Positions 47,672 to 48,020 of a DNA stretch of 48,020 nt are shown piece by piece. Made by a program: the position numbers and the translations under genes. The stretch's first letter is position 1; each line of letters starts with the position of its first letter. The DNA is from Acidobacteriaceae bacterium (lineage in GTDB: Bacteria > Acidobacteriota > Terriglobia > Terriglobales > Acidobacteriaceae). The notes under the pieces are model-generated. The model was not told the DNA's origin, did not search any database, and saw only the letters and a list, made by a program, of their open reading frames with translations. The stretch spans positions 1-48,020 of the forward strand of contig JANXYB010000010.1 in NCBI GenBank assembly GCA_025350325.1. Reading direction: 5' to 3'.

Positions 47672-47944
47672 TTAGTGGTGATGCCGGTCGTCGGGAGAGG
47701 CATAATGTTCCGCAATGTCGGATGCTGTTATCTTAATTGCGGAATTCGATAGGATAACCTGGGCGATCTCATCATCCTTATGGCCCCGCTCTCGCAAGGT
47801 CTGTATCTCGTCGCTGATCATGCCCACAAATGCCTCGATGGGGAACATTTCAGGTCCTTCGCCGGCGAGCTCTCGCAGGGCCTTTTGGGCCCGGAGTGCC
47901 TCCTCAATCGGATAGGTTTTATCGTTTGTAATTGGTGTCGTCAC
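47672..47944 (-). CDS. Small protein of unknown function
   Basis: The protein has 90 residues. The GTG start follows AAAGGAGG six bases upstream, one of the best ribosome binding sites in the window, so the gene is probably real. It is predicted soluble, acidic and helical (MISDEIQTLRERGHKDDEIA is typical of a helix-turn-helix-like pair). It ends in a His-rich DDRHHH that may bind metal. I do not recognise a family. It converges with the FecR-like gene. Confidence 0.65.
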   Translation of the reverse strand: MTTPITNDKTYPIEEALRAQKALRELAGEGPEMFPIEAFVGMISDEIQTLRERGHKDDEIAQVILSNSAIKITASDIAEHYASPDDRHHH

Positions 47945-48020
47945 GCGTTTCCTCCTTTGCTCTCGCGCCTGTGATCACGAGCGAAAGCTACACAGGCCGA
48001 TGGCGTGCTGACCGCCTGCA

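Overview
The window looks like a chromosomal segment of an Acidobacteriota species (Terriglobia-like). This is an inference from gene content. The markers are long Oar-like TonB-dependent receptors with an N-terminal carboxypeptidase-regulatory-like domain, a VWFA-related protein of the acidobacterial type, CRTAC1 (FG-GAP plus ASPIC/UnbV) proteins, abundant secreted TPR proteins, and a GC-rich background with many long antisense shadow frames. No rRNA, tRNA, CRISPR array, insertion sequence or prophage gene was recognised.

Layout. 0-5.8 kb is a sparse accessory stretch: a decayed Oar-like receptor (two frameshifts plus an amber stop), a short Sel1-repeat protein, an SRPBCC-fold protein and several gene-poor gaps. 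5.8-34.9 kb is dominated by exported proteins: three paralogous c-haem-motif (CxxCH) beta-propeller proteins (5857-8403, 27402-29717, 32357-34072), a VWFA-related protein, twin 375-aa TPR proteins on either side of a CRTAC1 gene, an intact 1286-aa Oar-like receptor, a TPR/CRTAC1 operon, a MoxR/Mg-chelatase-like AAA ATPase with a VWA partner, and a DUF3857/transglutaminase-fold protein whose catalytic triad looks lost. The third propeller gene lacks the TPR tail of its paralogues and instead overlaps a separate TPR gene that is broken by an amber codon.

34.9-48 kb is more conventional: glutamine synthetase, a Ser/Thr kinase with a PP2C phosphatase, an APC-type amino-acid permease with an outer-membrane barrel protein, a KdpD/KdpE-like two-component pair, adenine phosphoribosyltransferase, acylphosphatase, a TrpG/PabA glutaminase, a FecR-like secreted protein and a small unknown protein.

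How the genes may work together (inference). The central block repeatedly combines TPR scaffolds with beta-propeller or CRTAC1 proteins and sits beside an outer-membrane receptor. This suggests an exported, envelope-associated assembly used for uptake or sensing of a polymer or redox-active substrate. The right-hand block suggests amino-acid or nitrogen acquisition (porin, permease, glutamine synthetase) with phospho-signalling genes nearby. Start codons were moved from the longest reading frame wherever a Shine-Dalgarno sequence or a signal peptide favoured an internal start.
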